From Shewanella marinintestina (GTDB lineage Bacteria > Pseudomonadota > Gammaproteobacteria > Enterobacterales > Shewanellaceae), in NCBI RefSeq assembly GCF_023283845.1, contig NZ_JAKILC010000009.1:1-64000 (forward strand): DNA of 64,000 bases, read 5' to 3'. The translations under genes and the position numbers were made by a program. Positions 1 to 8,541 of the stretch are shown piece after piece. The notes below the pieces were generated by a model that was not told where the DNA came from, made no database searches, and worked only from the letters and a program-made list of their open reading frames with translations. The stretch's first letter is position 1; the number at the start of each line of letters is the position of its first letter.

Positions 1-1
1 G

Positions 2-77
2 TGGTGGGTCGTGAAGGATTCGAACCTTCGACCAATTGGTTAAAAGCCAACTGCTCTACCGACTGAGCTAACGACCC
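2..77 (-). tRNA. tRNA-Lys (anticodon TTT)
   Basis: Read on the minus strand this is a complete 76-nt cloverleaf. It begins GGGTCGTTAGCTCAG, has the anticodon loop CTTTTAA, the T-arm GGTTCGAATCC, and an encoded CCA end. The TTT anticodon reads lysine AAA/AAG codons. It is identical to the copy at 120-195 and lies downstream of it, so the two are probably cut from one transcript. A lysine tRNA downstream of the tol-pal operon is a familiar gammaproteobacterial arrangement (in E. coli lysT follows ybgF). Confidence 0.97.
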
Positions 78-119
78 ATCTAGTATTGCTTTCTACTTCT
101 TTAGCCACTTGTAGAAAAG

Positions 120-195
120 TGGTGGGTCGTGAAGGATTCGAACCTTCGACCAATTGGTTAAAAGCCAACTGCTCTACCGACTGAGCTAACGACCC
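120..195 (-). tRNA. tRNA-Lys (anticodon TTT), second copy
   Basis: This 76-nt minus-strand tRNA is identical in sequence to the copy at 2-77, including the encoded CCA. The two are separated by a 42-base AT-rich spacer. It is the promoter-proximal copy, with a likely promoter at about 291-318. The duplication is probably a gene-dosage feature for an abundant tRNA. Confidence 0.97.
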
Positions 196-290
196 ATCTG
201 GTATTACTAACATCTTCACCTTATAAGCTAGATTAACCAACTTAGAGGGTTAAGATGCCCTCAAACGACTGTGTCGCTCTGAGGGCGCCT

Positions 291-318
291 ATAATACCTT
301 TTTCAGATTCGCATGCAA
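291..318 (-). promoter_or_regulatory. Probable promoter of the tRNA-Lys pair
   Basis: On the minus strand a TATTAT -10 box (291-296) lies 16 bases from TTGCAT (313-318). It is followed by a GC-rich discriminator (AGGCGCC), as is usual for stringently controlled stable-RNA promoters. The transcribed leader then contains an inverted repeat GCCCTCA/TGAGGGC (about 255-287). The -35 match is weak, so this is an inference. Confidence 0.45.
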
Positions 319-389
319 GCGCAAATTTCCCATTTTTCTTTGTTTGCCTGAAAAACAATCTAAGAGATTGTTTTCTGAATAAATCAGCA

Positions 390-1115
390 TCAAAGTGATG
401 AAAGTTGCTGCAACGCAATTCTCGCTGCTGCGCTATTTGCATATTCATTGGTAACTTTTTGGTAATAAGCCTTTGCCTTTGCCTTATCACCGGTTTTTTC
501 GGCAATCATACCCAGCTTGACTAAACTTTCACCACGTTTACCTGAATCGGTGTATTTTTCAACAACTGTGGTAAAAGCTTTTGCAGCACCAACAAACTCA
601 CTCTTATTATAAAGAAGTTGGCCCAACCAATAATTAGCATTAGGTGCATAGCTTGAATTTGGATAGTTTTGAATAAACTGAGCAAAAGCAGGAATTGCAG
701 CTTCATACTTTTTATCTTTTAGTACCAAGTTAACCGCTTGCTCATAGCTTGCCGTTTCACCAAGACTTGAAGGTGCAGTTGTAGGCGACGCTGAAGTATT
801 AACAACAACGGGAACTGCAGGCTTAGCTGAAAGGTTAGCAATATCCTCATATAACTGGCGCTGTCTTTGCAGCATCTGTTCAATCTGATAAGACTGTTGT
901 TCACTTAAGCCACGAAGATCGAGTACTTCTTGCTGTAATGTCTCCAAACGCTGCTGCATTTGAAATTCGTTTTGTTGCTTAGCTTTAATAACTCGTTCTA
1001 AACGAGAGACTCTATCATCAGTAGAGCCACCAGCAATATCTGAAACAGGTGCAGGTGCTGCGTAAACAGAACCTGCAACTAAGATGATTGCCGCTGATAA
1101 AACAGCGTGTTTCAT
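390..1115 (-). CDS. cpoB: Tol-Pal system protein CpoB (YbgF)
   Basis: Periplasmic protein of 241 residues that links the Tol-Pal machine to peptidoglycan synthesis at the septum in E. coli (established for CpoB). The sequence shows a signal peptide ending near residue 19 (SVYA/APAP) and a Gln-rich coiled coil at about residues 35-95, the trimerisation region of the family. A low-complexity Pro/Ser/Thr linker follows, then tetratricopeptide repeats from about 120 to the end (NYWLGQLLYNKSEF and similar). It is the last gene of the minus-strand tol-pal operon, 25 bases after pal, and is followed by tRNA-Lys. Length and position match the family, so the call is firm. Confidence 0.95.
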   Translation of the reverse strand: MKHAVLSAAIILVAGSVYAAPAPVSDIAGGSTDDRVSRLERVIKAKQQNEFQMQQRLETLQQEVLDLRGLSEQQSYQIEQMLQRQRQLYEDIANLSAKPAVPVVVNTSASPTTAPSSLGETASYEQAVNLVLKDKKYEAAIPAFAQFIQNYPNSSYAPNANYWLGQLLYNKSEFVGAAKAFTTVVEKYTDSGKRGESLVKLGMIAEKTGDKAKAKAYYQKVTNEYANSAAARIALQQLSSL

Positions 1116-1140
1116 GAGGTAAACCTTTTACCAGTAAAAA

Positions 1141-1680
1141 TTAGTAAACAAGTACAGCACGACGGTTCTTAGCAAAACCTTCGTCGTTACGAGAAAAATC
1201 CATTGGCTTTTCTTCGCCATAACTAACAATACTCATTTGGCTTGGCTGAACGCCCATGCCTTGCAAATATTTAGCAACGGCTTTAGCACGGCGCTCACCT
1301 AGTGCAATGTTGTATTCCGGTGTTCCACGCTCATCGGCATGGCCTTCAATCATTACACGAACATTTGGATGTTCAACTAAGTAGTCACCATGAGCATCTA
1401 ATACTTCAGCAAACTGTTGTGATACTGAGCTGCGGTCAAAATCAAAATAGATAATGTGCTCTTTTCTCAACTCTTGATATTTAAGGCGTTGCTGCTCTTC
1501 CGGGGTCAATACAGGCGCTACACCACCAGTTTCTACACCATTATTCGCATATTCACTTGATGAAGATGACTCAGTTGAACTCGTTGCATCTGTTTCAGAC
1601 TCAGAAGTCGAGCTACATGCGCTGATAGCCATAATTGGAAGTACGACTAGCATCGCTTTAAATAGCTTATTCAGATCCAT
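1141..1680 (-). CDS. pal: Peptidoglycan-associated lipoprotein Pal
   Basis: Outer-membrane lipoprotein of 179 residues that binds peptidoglycan and is the outer partner of TolB. It has a type II signal peptide with lipobox AISAC (Cys22) and a Ser/Thr/Glu-rich linker. The OmpA-like peptidoglycan-binding domain runs from about residue 72 to the end and carries GHADERGTPEYN (from residue 112) and the helix GERRAKAVAKYL. The chosen ATG at 1680 has a clear AAGGA site upstream. An in-frame extension 14 codons longer would put a non-signal sequence in front of the lipobox and is less likely. It lies 23 bases after tolB. Confidence 0.97.
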   Translation of the reverse strand: MDLNKLFKAMLVVLPIMAISACSSTSESETDATSSTESSSSSEYANNGVETGGVAPVLTPEEQQRLKYQELRKEHIIYFDFDRSSVSQQFAEVLDAHGDYLVEHPNVRVMIEGHADERGTPEYNIALGERRAKAVAKYLQGMGVQPSQMSIVSYGEEKPMDFSRNDEGFAKNRRAVLVY

Positions 1681-1703
1681 TTTAAAATCCTTAATCTTTA
1701 TAG

Positions 1704-3026
1704 TTAGAGAAATGGTGACCAAGACGGTGATTTAACTTCACCCTGCCCGACTGGCAGTCTTGCTTTAAAACGTCCATCCATAGAAACCGCAGCTAACACT
1801 TGCTTGCCTTGGTAGGTAGTTCCGTAAATAACCATGGTGCCATTAGGTGCCACGCTTGGTGATTCATCTAATCGCGTACTGGTTAGCACTTGCATAAAGC
1901 GAGTTTCTAAATCCATACGGGCAATATTAAACTTACCGTTTGTTCGATTAACAAAAATAATGCTGCGTCCATCCGGTGCGATAGAACCACCAAGGTTCCA
2001 TTCGCCTTCGAAGGTTAAACGCGAAATCTTACCTGAATCTAAGAAAACACGATATAGCTGCGGACGGCCGCCTCTCTCTGACGTAATAAGTAATGACTTA
2101 CCATCAGGGAACCAAGATGGCTCAGTATCAATAGCATAGTGATTCGTTACACGTTTAATTGCTTTTGTGTCGATATCAACAACGTAAACTTCAGGTTGAC
2201 CATCTTTAGATAATGTTACAGCCAATTTTTTACCGTCAGGCGAAAATACTGGCGCGCCATTAATACCATCAAAGCTTGTTACTTTAGTACGCTGTTGAGT
2301 ATAAATGTTTTGCACATAAACTTCTGCTTTACGGTTTTCAAAGCTTACATAAGCAAGGCGTTGCCCATCAGGAGACCAAGAAGGTGACATTAATGGCTCT
2401 GGCGAACGCAATAACATCTGTTCGTTATAGCCATCATAATCAGCAATCATTAATTTATAAGGTGATTTTTCACCATGATTAACTACCACATAAGCAATGC
2501 GGGTTAAGAACGCACCGCGAATACCGGTAAGCTTTTCATACACAACATCACTGATTCGGTGACCGTATTGGCGGAACTGTGCTGCACTAATAATCGTTTC
2601 ACGGCTATCGATAACCAAATCTTGCTTTGATGCAGAGTCGGGCTGCAATTGCGCTTTAACTAAATCAATCAATTCAAAAGTGACTAAGTACTTATCACCT
2701 GGGTATGGCTTGATAGACCCCATAACAACTGCTTCTGCAGGCTGGGCCATCCAAGCTTTAGCGTCAAACTGCGCTAAAGTACTAATATTACGCTGAGGCA
2801 AACTCAGTTCATCAGCCGGACTAAAAGTACCGCTTCGTGCTAAGTCTGACATCACAACATCAGAGATCTGTGATGGCATAGGGCCTGTACCTTGCCAAAC
2901 AAAAGGTATAACAGCTATCGGTCTAGCGGCATCAACACCTTCAGTAATGACAATATCTAACGCAGCCTTTACCGGCATACTGCAAATAAGCAGGCTCGCG
3001 AGCAACCATTTCCCAAAAATTTTCAT
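1704..3026 (-). CDS. tolB: Tol-Pal translocation protein TolB
   Basis: Periplasmic beta-propeller protein of 440 residues that cycles between Pal and the TolQRA motor during outer-membrane constriction. A signal peptide ends near residue 21-22 (MPVKA). The N-terminal alpha/beta domain (about 25-165) is followed by TolB/WD40-like propeller blades, each with a SPDG-type turn ([52 protein letters not shown]). The length is usual for the family. It sits between tolA (10-base gap) and pal. Confidence 0.97.
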   Translation of the reverse strand: MKIFGKWLLASLLICSMPVKAALDIVITEGVDAARPIAVIPFVWQGTGPMPSQISDVVMSDLARSGTFSPADELSLPQRNISTLAQFDAKAWMAQPAEAVVMGSIKPYPGDKYLVTFELIDLVKAQLQPDSASKQDLVIDSRETIISAAQFRQYGHRISDVVYEKLTGIRGAFLTRIAYVVVNHGEKSPYKLMIADYDGYNEQMLLRSPEPLMSPSWSPDGQRLAYVSFENRKAEVYVQNIYTQQRTKVTSFDGINGAPVFSPDGKKLAVTLSKDGQPEVYVVDIDTKAIKRVTNHYAIDTEPSWFPDGKSLLITSERGGRPQLYRVFLDSGKISRLTFEGEWNLGGSIAPDGRSIIFVNRTNGKFNIARMDLETRFMQVLTSTRLDESPSVAPNGTMVIYGTTYQGKQVLAAVSMDGRFKARLPVGQGEVKSPSWSPFL

Positions 3027-3035
3027 ACGGTTCCT

Positions 3036-3971
3036 TTAATTGAACTCAGGTTGAACAGTTAAATTAATTTCTTTTAGCTTGTTATAAACATCAGGCTCAT
3101 TCGAGACAGGCAATCTTCCCGCTTTATTAATAGCGGCTTTGGCTGCTCGGCAAACAACGCTGTCACCATCAAGTGTTTGACTTGCAGTAACAAAACCGTC
3201 GTTAGCAAGTCGAATAAACACTCGACAACTCTTACCTCGCATAGACTCATCAACAACCAAGTTGCGTTGAATCGTTGCTTTGATCATAGAGGTGTAGCGT
3301 TGAACTTCGGTCATGACTTGCTTATTACGGGTTTGAGACAGTGCTGCCTGTTCAGCAGCTAATGCATCTTGCATCATTTGCTCTTGCTCACGTCGAGCTT
3401 GCTCTTCTGCTTTTCGCTTACGTTCAGCCTCTGCTTTACGTTTTCGCTCGTCTTCCGCCTTTTTAGCAGCAGCTTCTTCAGCTTTACGTTTTTCAGCCGC
3501 TTTACGTGCCGCTTCTTCAGATGCTTTACGCTCAGCTTCTTTCTGTTTACGTTCAGCTTCAGCCTTGGCTGCTTTCTCTTTCTCTTGCTTTTGCTTCAAC
3601 TGCGCAGCTTTTGCCGCATCTGCTGCATTTTTGGTTTCTATCTCTTTCTGTTTACGCTCTTGCTCAAGTCGCTTAATCTGCGCTTGCTCACGTTCACGCT
3701 CTTTCCTCGCTTCACGTACGCGTCTATCCGCTTCATCCTGACGCGCTTTCTCTTTACGTTCTGCTTCACGTTTATCCGCTTTTAACCTTTCAACATGCTC
3801 GGCGACCTTTTTTTGGTCAACAACAACAGCTTGTACTGCGGGTGCACTAGCTTGTGGTTGCGGTTTCGGTTTTTCCGAGAAATCAACACCTAAGGCAAGA
3901 ATAACTATCACGCCAATATGAATTCCAGCTGAAATCGCAACTGGTAGCGTTAAATCAGATTTAGCCGCCAC
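3036..3971 (-). CDS. tolA: Cell envelope integrity protein TolA
   Basis: Inner-membrane protein of 311 residues that spans the periplasm and couples the TolQR motor to TolB-Pal. One transmembrane helix lies near residues 13-30 (AGIHIGVIVILALGVDF). A long Lys/Glu/Ala-rich helical stalk (about 60-215, repeats of the type RKAEEAAAKKAEDE) leads to the C-terminal globular domain (about 220-311) with the Cys pair CRVFI and VVCRAAK. The shortness of the stalk relative to E. coli is normal variation. It starts one base after the tolR stop. Confidence 0.96.
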   Translation of the reverse strand: MAAKSDLTLPVAISAGIHIGVIVILALGVDFSEKPKPQPQASAPAVQAVVVDQKKVAEHVERLKADKREAERKEKARQDEADRRVREARKEREREQAQIKRLEQERKQKEIETKNAADAAKAAQLKQKQEKEKAAKAEAERKQKEAERKASEEAARKAAEKRKAEEAAAKKAEDERKRKAEAERKRKAEEQARREQEQMMQDALAAEQAALSQTRNKQVMTEVQRYTSMIKATIQRNLVVDESMRGKSCRVFIRLANDGFVTASQTLDGDSVVCRAAKAAINKAGRLPVSNEPDVYNKLKEINLTVQPEFN

Positions 3972-3972
3972 T

Positions 3973-4410
3973 TTAGTTAGCCTCCGGCGAATCGGTCATT
4001 AAGCCCACAGAAGGCACCCCTGCCCCTTGAAGAGTCACCATTAACTGGATCACTTTTTCATAAGGGATTGAACGGTCAGCTTTTACAACAACAGGACGTT
4101 CAGGCTCTAGCTGAATAATGGCACCAACTCGTACTGCAACTTCTTCAAGATCCAATACTTCTTTGCTGCTCGAACTCCCTACATCCAAATAGTACTCACC
4201 CATAGCATCTATCGATGCAACCACTGGAGGCTTGCTGTCAGATGGCAGAGGCTCTGCTTGACCTTGAGGTAAATCAACTTTTACCCCTTGGCTAACAATC
4301 GGTGCCGTTACCATAAAAATAATCAGCAGTACCAACATCACATCGATATAGGGCACCACGTTAATTTCAGCAACCGGACGGCGGCGCTTCCTTTGGTAGC
4401 CTTGATGCAT
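3973..4410 (-). CDS. tolR: Tol-Pal stator protein TolR
   Basis: ExbD/TolR family protein of 145 residues, part of the proton-driven TolQR motor. One transmembrane helix (about 20-40) holds the conserved proton-conducting Asp23 in PYIDVMLVLLIIFMVTAP. The remaining residues form the periplasmic domain, ending PSVGLMTDSP as is typical for the family. Its start codon overlaps the tolQ stop region at 4410, which implies translational coupling. Confidence 0.97.
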   Translation of the reverse strand: MHQGYQRKRRRPVAEINVVPYIDVMLVLLIIFMVTAPIVSQGVKVDLPQGQAEPLPSDSKPPVVASIDAMGEYYLDVGSSSSKEVLDLEEVAVRVGAIIQLEPERPVVVKADRSIPYEKVIQLMVTLQGAGVPSVGLMTDSPEAN

Positions 4411-5099
4411 TATGCCTGTTCCTTCTCGCTATATGCTTGACGATGCAGGATGCTAGAAAACTCTTCCATAAAGTTAGCGTAAGACATTTCTATCTTTTCT
4501 ACTTGAGTAGAAAAACGGTTATAGGCAATTACTGCTGGAATAGCGGCGAATAGACCCATAGCAGTTGCAATCAAGGCTTCAGCAATACCCGGAGCAACCA
4601 TGGCGAGTGTGGCATTTTCAACTGCACCCAATGCGATAAAGGAGTTCATGATCCCCCAAACCGTACCAAACAGGCCAATATAAGGGCTAGTTGAACCAAT
4701 GGTGGCTAATAAAGGGAGATGAGTTTCAAGCTTCTCTAATTCACGTGACAACGACACGCGCATTGCACGGTAGCTGCCATCCATCACGGCTTCTGGCACG
4801 CGGCCATTTAGCTTGTTTAAACGCGCATACTCTTTAAAGCCAGTAACAAATAGCGCTTCGAGGCCTGTATTGCTATCTTGTCTTGCTGATAACTCTTGAT
4901 ACAGTTTATTGAGGTCTACACCTGACCAAAACTTATCCTCAAACTTTAAAGCTTCGGTTCTCGCTGCGGTAAGTAACTTTCGACGCTGTAAAATAACAGC
5001 CCAAGAGGCAATTGATAAAGCAAGCAAGGTCAGCATTACAAATTTAACTAAAAGACTTGCCTGTAAAAATAATCCAATAAAAGAAATATCAGCTTCCAC
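4410..5099 (-). CDS. tolQ: Tol-Pal motor protein TolQ
   Basis: MotA/TolQ/ExbB-type inner-membrane protein of about 229 residues that forms the proton channel with TolR and energises TolA. Three transmembrane segments are visible (about 10-32, 127-150, 165-190), with the conserved loops [17 protein letters not shown] and [21 protein letters not shown] chose the GTG at 5099 (V-E-A-D-I-S-F) because AGGAG lies 8 bases upstream. A start at 5117 is possible but lacks a comparable site. The gene overlaps the end of ybgC by 11 bases. Confidence 0.95.
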   Translation of the reverse strand: MEADISFIGLFLQASLLVKFVMLTLLALSIASWAVILQRRKLLTAARTEALKFEDKFWSGVDLNKLYQELSARQDSNTGLEALFVTGFKEYARLNKLNGRVPEAVMDGSYRAMRVSLSRELEKLETHLPLLATIGSTSPYIGLFGTVWGIMNSFIALGAVENATLAMVAPGIAEALIATAMGLFAAIPAVIAYNRFSTQVEKIEMSYANFMEEFSSILHRQAYSEKEQA

Positions 5100-5487
5100 C
5101 TTTAAACTCCTGCGCAATATTTTGGGGAATGGCTATGGGTCTCATGCGGGATAAAGCGATGCAAGCAACAAGTATTTCTGCCTCACAATACACCACACCA
5201 TGCTCATCGATAAGGCGTTGCTCGAACACCATTGATGCTTTCTTAAGTTGTATGACCTTGGTTTCTACAATAAGGTTCTGTTCAAATCGTGCGGCTTTAC
5301 AAAAATCTAATTCTGCACGTTTAACGACAAAGGCTACGTCATCAGCAAGAAGCGCGGTTTGACTCACGCCTATAGCGCGTAACCATTCCGTGCGTGCCCG
5401 CTCAAAAAAGTTTAAGTAATTTGAGTGGTAAACAACGCCACCTGCATCTGTATCTTCATAATAAACCGAAATAGGCCAACGAAACAT
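5089..5487 (-). CDS. ybgC: Acyl-CoA thioesterase YbgC
   Basis: Hot-dog-fold thioesterase of 132 residues, the first gene of the tol-pal operon as in most gammaproteobacteria. The signature [20 protein letters not shown] is present, with the active-site Asp14 and His21 equivalent to Asp18 and His25 of the E. coli enzyme. It hydrolyses acyl-CoA thioesters in the cytoplasm, and a link to phospholipid metabolism has been proposed. The 3' end overlaps tolQ, so it is probably co-transcribed and coupled. Confidence 0.95.
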   Translation of the reverse strand: MFRWPISVYYEDTDAGGVVYHSNYLNFFERARTEWLRAIGVSQTALLADDVAFVVKRAELDFCKAARFEQNLIVETKVIQLKKASMVFEQRLIDEHGVVYCEAEILVACIALSRMRPIAIPQNIAQEFKGGS

Positions 5488-5680
5488 AAACGATAATCGC
5501 CAATCGATAAGATAAAATAGAGGCCTACTATACCTAGCCAGTATGCAATTGTGAATCGCGATATGTGATATGCAATGCCCTTCTTCATAAAATTTTGTTA
5601 ATCATCTTAAATGATTGTTGCATAAGCGTCCAAACTGACGTCCCCTGCAGCAGTCGAGTACTCTGGCGTTTTTCAGCCAC

Positions 5681-5706
5681 AAAAAAAGGAAGCCGAAGCT
5701 TCCTTT
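5681..5706 (-). terminator. Rho-independent terminator after the prolyl oligopeptidase gene
   Basis: On the minus strand the hairpin GGAAGC-TTCG-GCTTCC is followed by a run of seven T. It begins about 24 bases after the stop codon of the oligopeptidase gene. Confidence 0.88.
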
Positions 5707-5729
5707 AAAATCACATTTTAAAAATAGCT

Positions 5730-7886
5730 TTACTGTCCAATTTTGGCCGGTACTTGCAAACCAAAGTTGTGCCAAAGGAAGCTATAGATATCGGCAAACT
5801 CATCAATCTTCATTGAAGTTGGCTTACCTGCGCCATGACCTGCTTTTGATTCTATACGCATAATGACCGGCGCATCACCTTGCTGCATCTCTTGCATCAA
5901 GGCACCAAACTTAAAGCTATGCAAAGGTACAACGCGATCATCATGATCAGCAGTCATCACCATAGTTGCAGGATAAGCTCGTTCTTTAAGGTTATGATAT
6001 GGCGAGTAAGCATATAATGCAGGGAACTGTTCAGCATTGTCGGCACTACCGTATTCACTGGTCCATGCCCAACCTATAGTAAACTTTTGGAAGCGAAGCA
6101 TATCGAGTACACCTACCGCAGGCAAAACTGCGGCAAAAAGCTCTGGACGCTGGGTGATTGCCGCTCCCATTAATAGACCGCCATTACTACGACCATACGC
6201 ACCTAACTTTGAAGAGTTTGTATAATTTTCATCAATTAAGTACTCGGCTGCAGCATAGTAATCATCAAATACATTTTGCTTTTTATCGAACATACCCGCT
6301 TTATGCCAGCTGTCACCGTACTCTGCACCACCACGAAGGTTAGGTACTGCGTAGACCCCACCCATATCCATCCACGCAATATTTGCTGGACTAAAACGCG
6401 GCGTCATAGAGATAGCGAAACCACCATAGGCATAAAGCAATGTTGGGTTTTGACCGTCCTTTTTCATCCCCTTTTTATAAGAGATCAGCATAGGCACTTT
6501 AGTACCGTCTTTACTGGTATAAAATACTTGCTCTGAAGCGTAGTCATTTGGATCAAATGAGATATCTGGTTTTGAGTAAACGCTTGACTCACCAGTTTTA
6601 AAGTCGAACTTATAAGTTGTTTGCGGCTGGATGTAACTATTAAATACATAATAGAAGTAATCTTTACTGCGCTTGCCATATGGACCAGCAATCTTGCCTT
6701 TACCAGGAAGCGTCACATCTTGGCGTTTATCACCATTCATGTTGTAAATGGTGAGTTTCCCCAATACATCATGCAAGTAACTCACCACGAGATGATCGTT
6801 CACAATTACCACATTGCTAATAGGATCACTCAGTTCAGGAATAATCGTCTGCCAGTTCTGTTTGTCAATATTATTCACATCAACGGCGATGACTTTGCCA
6901 TTCGGAGCGTTGTAATCGGTTTTGAAATAGAAAACCGAATCGTCATTGCCAATAAAGCTATATTCAGCCTCTAGATCAGGAATAAGCTCTACAACTTCAG
7001 CTTTTGGATCCTTAAGCGACTTATAAAAGAAGCGGTTACGGCTGTCGGTACCTTGGGAAATATACAGCAGCAGGTAGTCACCTTTTTCTGATACTTCAAT
7101 GCCAAAGCCCCAATCTTTATTTTGCGGGCGCTCATAGACTAACGTGTCAGCACTTTGCGGCGTACCAATTTTATGAAAATACACCTTTTGATTAAAGTTA
7201 ACATCAGCTAGAGCATTGCCACCTTCAGGAGCATCATAACGTGCATAATAAACACCGCTATTGTCACTATTCCACACTGCACTAGAGAATTTAATCCAAT
7301 CTAACTCGTCGGCTAATTTCTTTCCGCTAGCAACATCGACAAAATGCCAAGCCTGCCAATCAGAGCCTGATTTTGAAACTCCATAAGCTAACGTCTTACC
7401 GTCATCACTCACCGATACACCCGATAAGGCGACTGTACCGTCATCAGAAAAACTATTAGGATCAAGTGCTATCTTTTCTTGGCCTTGTGCATTTTTTACA
7501 TAAAGAACAGATTGTGCCTGCAAGCCATTATTACGGTAATAAAAGGTGTTTGTGCCTTTTTCAAAAGGTGCTGAAATTTTTTCGAAATTCCATAATTCAG
7601 TAATACGGTCAACAATTACCTGTTTGTTCTCAATATTTGCTAAATAAGCATTACCGGCCTTTTGTTGTTCACTGACCCACTTTTTGGTTCTGTCTGACTC
7701 AACTTCAAGGTAACGATACGGGTCGGATACTTGCACTCCATGAATAGTCTCTACTACGCCACCATTATTTTCGCTAATAACACTTTCACCGCTGTCTACG
7801 CTAGGTTGTGACTGGCAACCTACAATCGCAAGACCTAATCCCACCGCTAATAAATGCTTTTTAGTGAGTATCGATTTAATTCGCAT
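5730..7886 (-). CDS. Prolyl oligopeptidase family serine peptidase (S9A), lipoprotein
   Basis: Serine peptidase of 718 residues that cleaves short peptides after proline. A lipoprotein signal with lipobox AIVGC (Cys24) suggests it is anchored in the envelope facing the periplasm. Residues about 45-460 form the S9A N-terminal region and propeller, with VSDPYRYLEVESDRTKKWV near the start. The alpha/beta-hydrolase domain follows, with the nucleophile Ser567 in GRSNGGLL, the acidic residue in ADHDDRVVP (about 649), and His684 in AGHGAGKP. All three catalytic residues are present and the length is normal. It is a single-gene unit with its own terminator. Confidence 0.95.
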   Translation of the reverse strand: MRIKSILTKKHLLAVGLGLAIVGCQSQPSVDSGESVISENNGGVVETIHGVQVSDPYRYLEVESDRTKKWVSEQQKAGNAYLANIENKQVIVDRITELWNFEKISAPFEKGTNTFYYRNNGLQAQSVLYVKNAQGQEKIALDPNSFSDDGTVALSGVSVSDDGKTLAYGVSKSGSDWQAWHFVDVASGKKLADELDWIKFSSAVWNSDNSGVYYARYDAPEGGNALADVNFNQKVYFHKIGTPQSADTLVYERPQNKDWGFGIEVSEKGDYLLLYISQGTDSRNRFFYKSLKDPKAEVVELIPDLEAEYSFIGNDDSVFYFKTDYNAPNGKVIAVDVNNIDKQNWQTIIPELSDPISNVVIVNDHLVVSYLHDVLGKLTIYNMNGDKRQDVTLPGKGKIAGPYGKRSKDYFYYVFNSYIQPQTTYKFDFKTGESSVYSKPDISFDPNDYASEQVFYTSKDGTKVPMLISYKKGMKKDGQNPTLLYAYGGFAISMTPRFSPANIAWMDMGGVYAVPNLRGGAEYGDSWHKAGMFDKKQNVFDDYYAAAEYLIDENYTNSSKLGAYGRSNGGLLMGAAITQRPELFAAVLPAVGVLDMLRFQKFTIGWAWTSEYGSADNAEQFPALYAYSPYHNLKERAYPATMVMTADHDDRVVPLHSFKFGALMQEMQQGDAPVIMRIESKAGHGAGKPTSMKIDEFADIYSFLWHNFGLQVPAKIGQ

Positions 7887-8234
7887 AATTTATCCCTGAT
7901 TAACTGACTCTTTTATCATTAAGAGTTCTGTTGATACCGCTAAGCAGTCATACAATTAGATAATCTTATTGTTATCTTGAGTTACTTAACGTCCGGCTTC
8001 TGGGGCACTATACAAACTAAAAAATTACATCGCAAAGATTGTTTATTTAATATTGATAATGATTATGCGCAGCAACTGTTAATAATTTAGTAACATAGAT
8101 AAATAAAATATCATGCGAAACCTCAAGCTAAATGTGACCAACACCACAACAATAGGGGGTAACGCAGATTTTTGCAGCAAGCCTGCACACCACATTCATT
8201 AGCAAAACTAATGGTAAACTCTAATAATTCTAGT
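7887..8234. other. Intergenic region upstream of the oligopeptidase gene
   Basis: This AT-rich stretch holds no credible gene. The only notable element is a Fur-box-like sequence at 8054-8068. The stretch presumably contains the oligopeptidase promoter. Confidence 0.5.
8054..8068. promoter_or_regulatory. Fur-box-like sequence
   Basis: TGATAATGATTATGC matches 13 of 15 positions of the 7-1-7 Fur consensus TGATAATGATTATCA. It is about 170 bases upstream of the oligopeptidase start and about 170 bases upstream of the small RNA promoter. It could act on either or neither, and AT-rich DNA can give such matches by chance. Confidence 0.35.
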
Positions 8235-8263
8235 TTGTCACTTAAGCTCTACAACTCTATAAT
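8235..8263 (+). promoter_or_regulatory. Strong sigma-70 promoter of the candidate small RNA
   Basis: TTGTCA (8235-8240) is separated by exactly 17 bases from a perfect TATAAT (8258-8263). Transcription would start at about 8270-8271. No protein-coding gene follows on this strand until rnt at 9552, and motY lies between in the opposite orientation. Confidence 0.75.
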
Positions 8264-8270
8264 TCGTCTT

Positions 8271-8439
8271 GTTTTCAGGAAGTGTCTGCCTAGTAGATTC
8301 GAAAACAAGAACTCTTAAACTTTGGTGGTTATCCACGGAAGTTATATCCCTGGTTCTTATGCTTGACTTCCTTCCTTCAATTTGTTGATTGCAATGATTT
8401 ATTTTTGCGGCCCGCTTACATGTAAGCGGGCTTTTTTTT
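8271..8439 (+). ncRNA. Candidate structured small RNA, about 169 nt
   Basis: This non-coding interval runs from a near-consensus promoter to a textbook terminator. Several nested helices can be read directly. GTTTTC (8271-8276) pairs with GAAAAC (8301-8306). AAGAAC (8307-8312) pairs with GTTCTT (8353-8358) and encloses AACTT/AAGTT (8318-8322 with 8339-8343). That in turn encloses GTGG-TTAT-CCAC (8325-8336). A single-stranded pyrimidine stretch, GACTTCCTTCCTTC (about 8364-8377), precedes an AT-rich part and the terminator, the layout of an Hfq-dependent trans-acting RNA. ACTTCC could also pair with either GGAAGT inside the hairpins, giving an alternative fold. I do not recognise it as 6S, Spot 42, RyhB, GcvB, GlmZ or a Csr RNA. 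The only internal ORF is nine codons without a convincing ribosome site. Confidence 0.7.
8410..8439 (+). terminator. Strong rho-independent terminator of the candidate small RNA
   Basis: The self-complementary stem GCCCGCTTAC/GTAAGCGGGC (8410-8431) is followed by eight T residues. Confidence 0.92.
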
Positions 8440-8483
8440 GTCTAAAATTTAAATAACATCATTAACAACCAAATTTTACCCAA

Positions 8484-8510
8484 TAAAAAGCCCAACATCT
8501 CTGTTAGGCT
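8484..8510 (-). terminator. Probable terminator of motY
   Basis: On the minus strand AGCCTAAC-AGAGAT-GTTGGGCT (one G-T pair) is followed by TTTTTATT. It starts about 30 bases after the motY stop. Confidence 0.7.
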
Positions 8511-8541
8511 AATGACTACAAATTTAGACGTCTTTATTTAG

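Noticed and set aside
1..400. Possible integration site at the tRNA-Lys genes
   Set aside because: No integrase gene and no direct repeat of the tRNA 3' end beyond the tandem tRNA copy itself.
3369..3785. Long plus-strand ORF rich in Phe, Leu and Ser opposite tolA
   Set aside because: It is the complement of the Lys/Glu/Ala-rich tolA stalk. The low-complexity composition is explained by tolA and there is no ribosome site.
8355..8387. Nine-codon ORF inside the small RNA candidate
   Set aside because: The nearest GGAAG is too far upstream and the codons overlap the proposed pyrimidine seed. An RNA function fits better.
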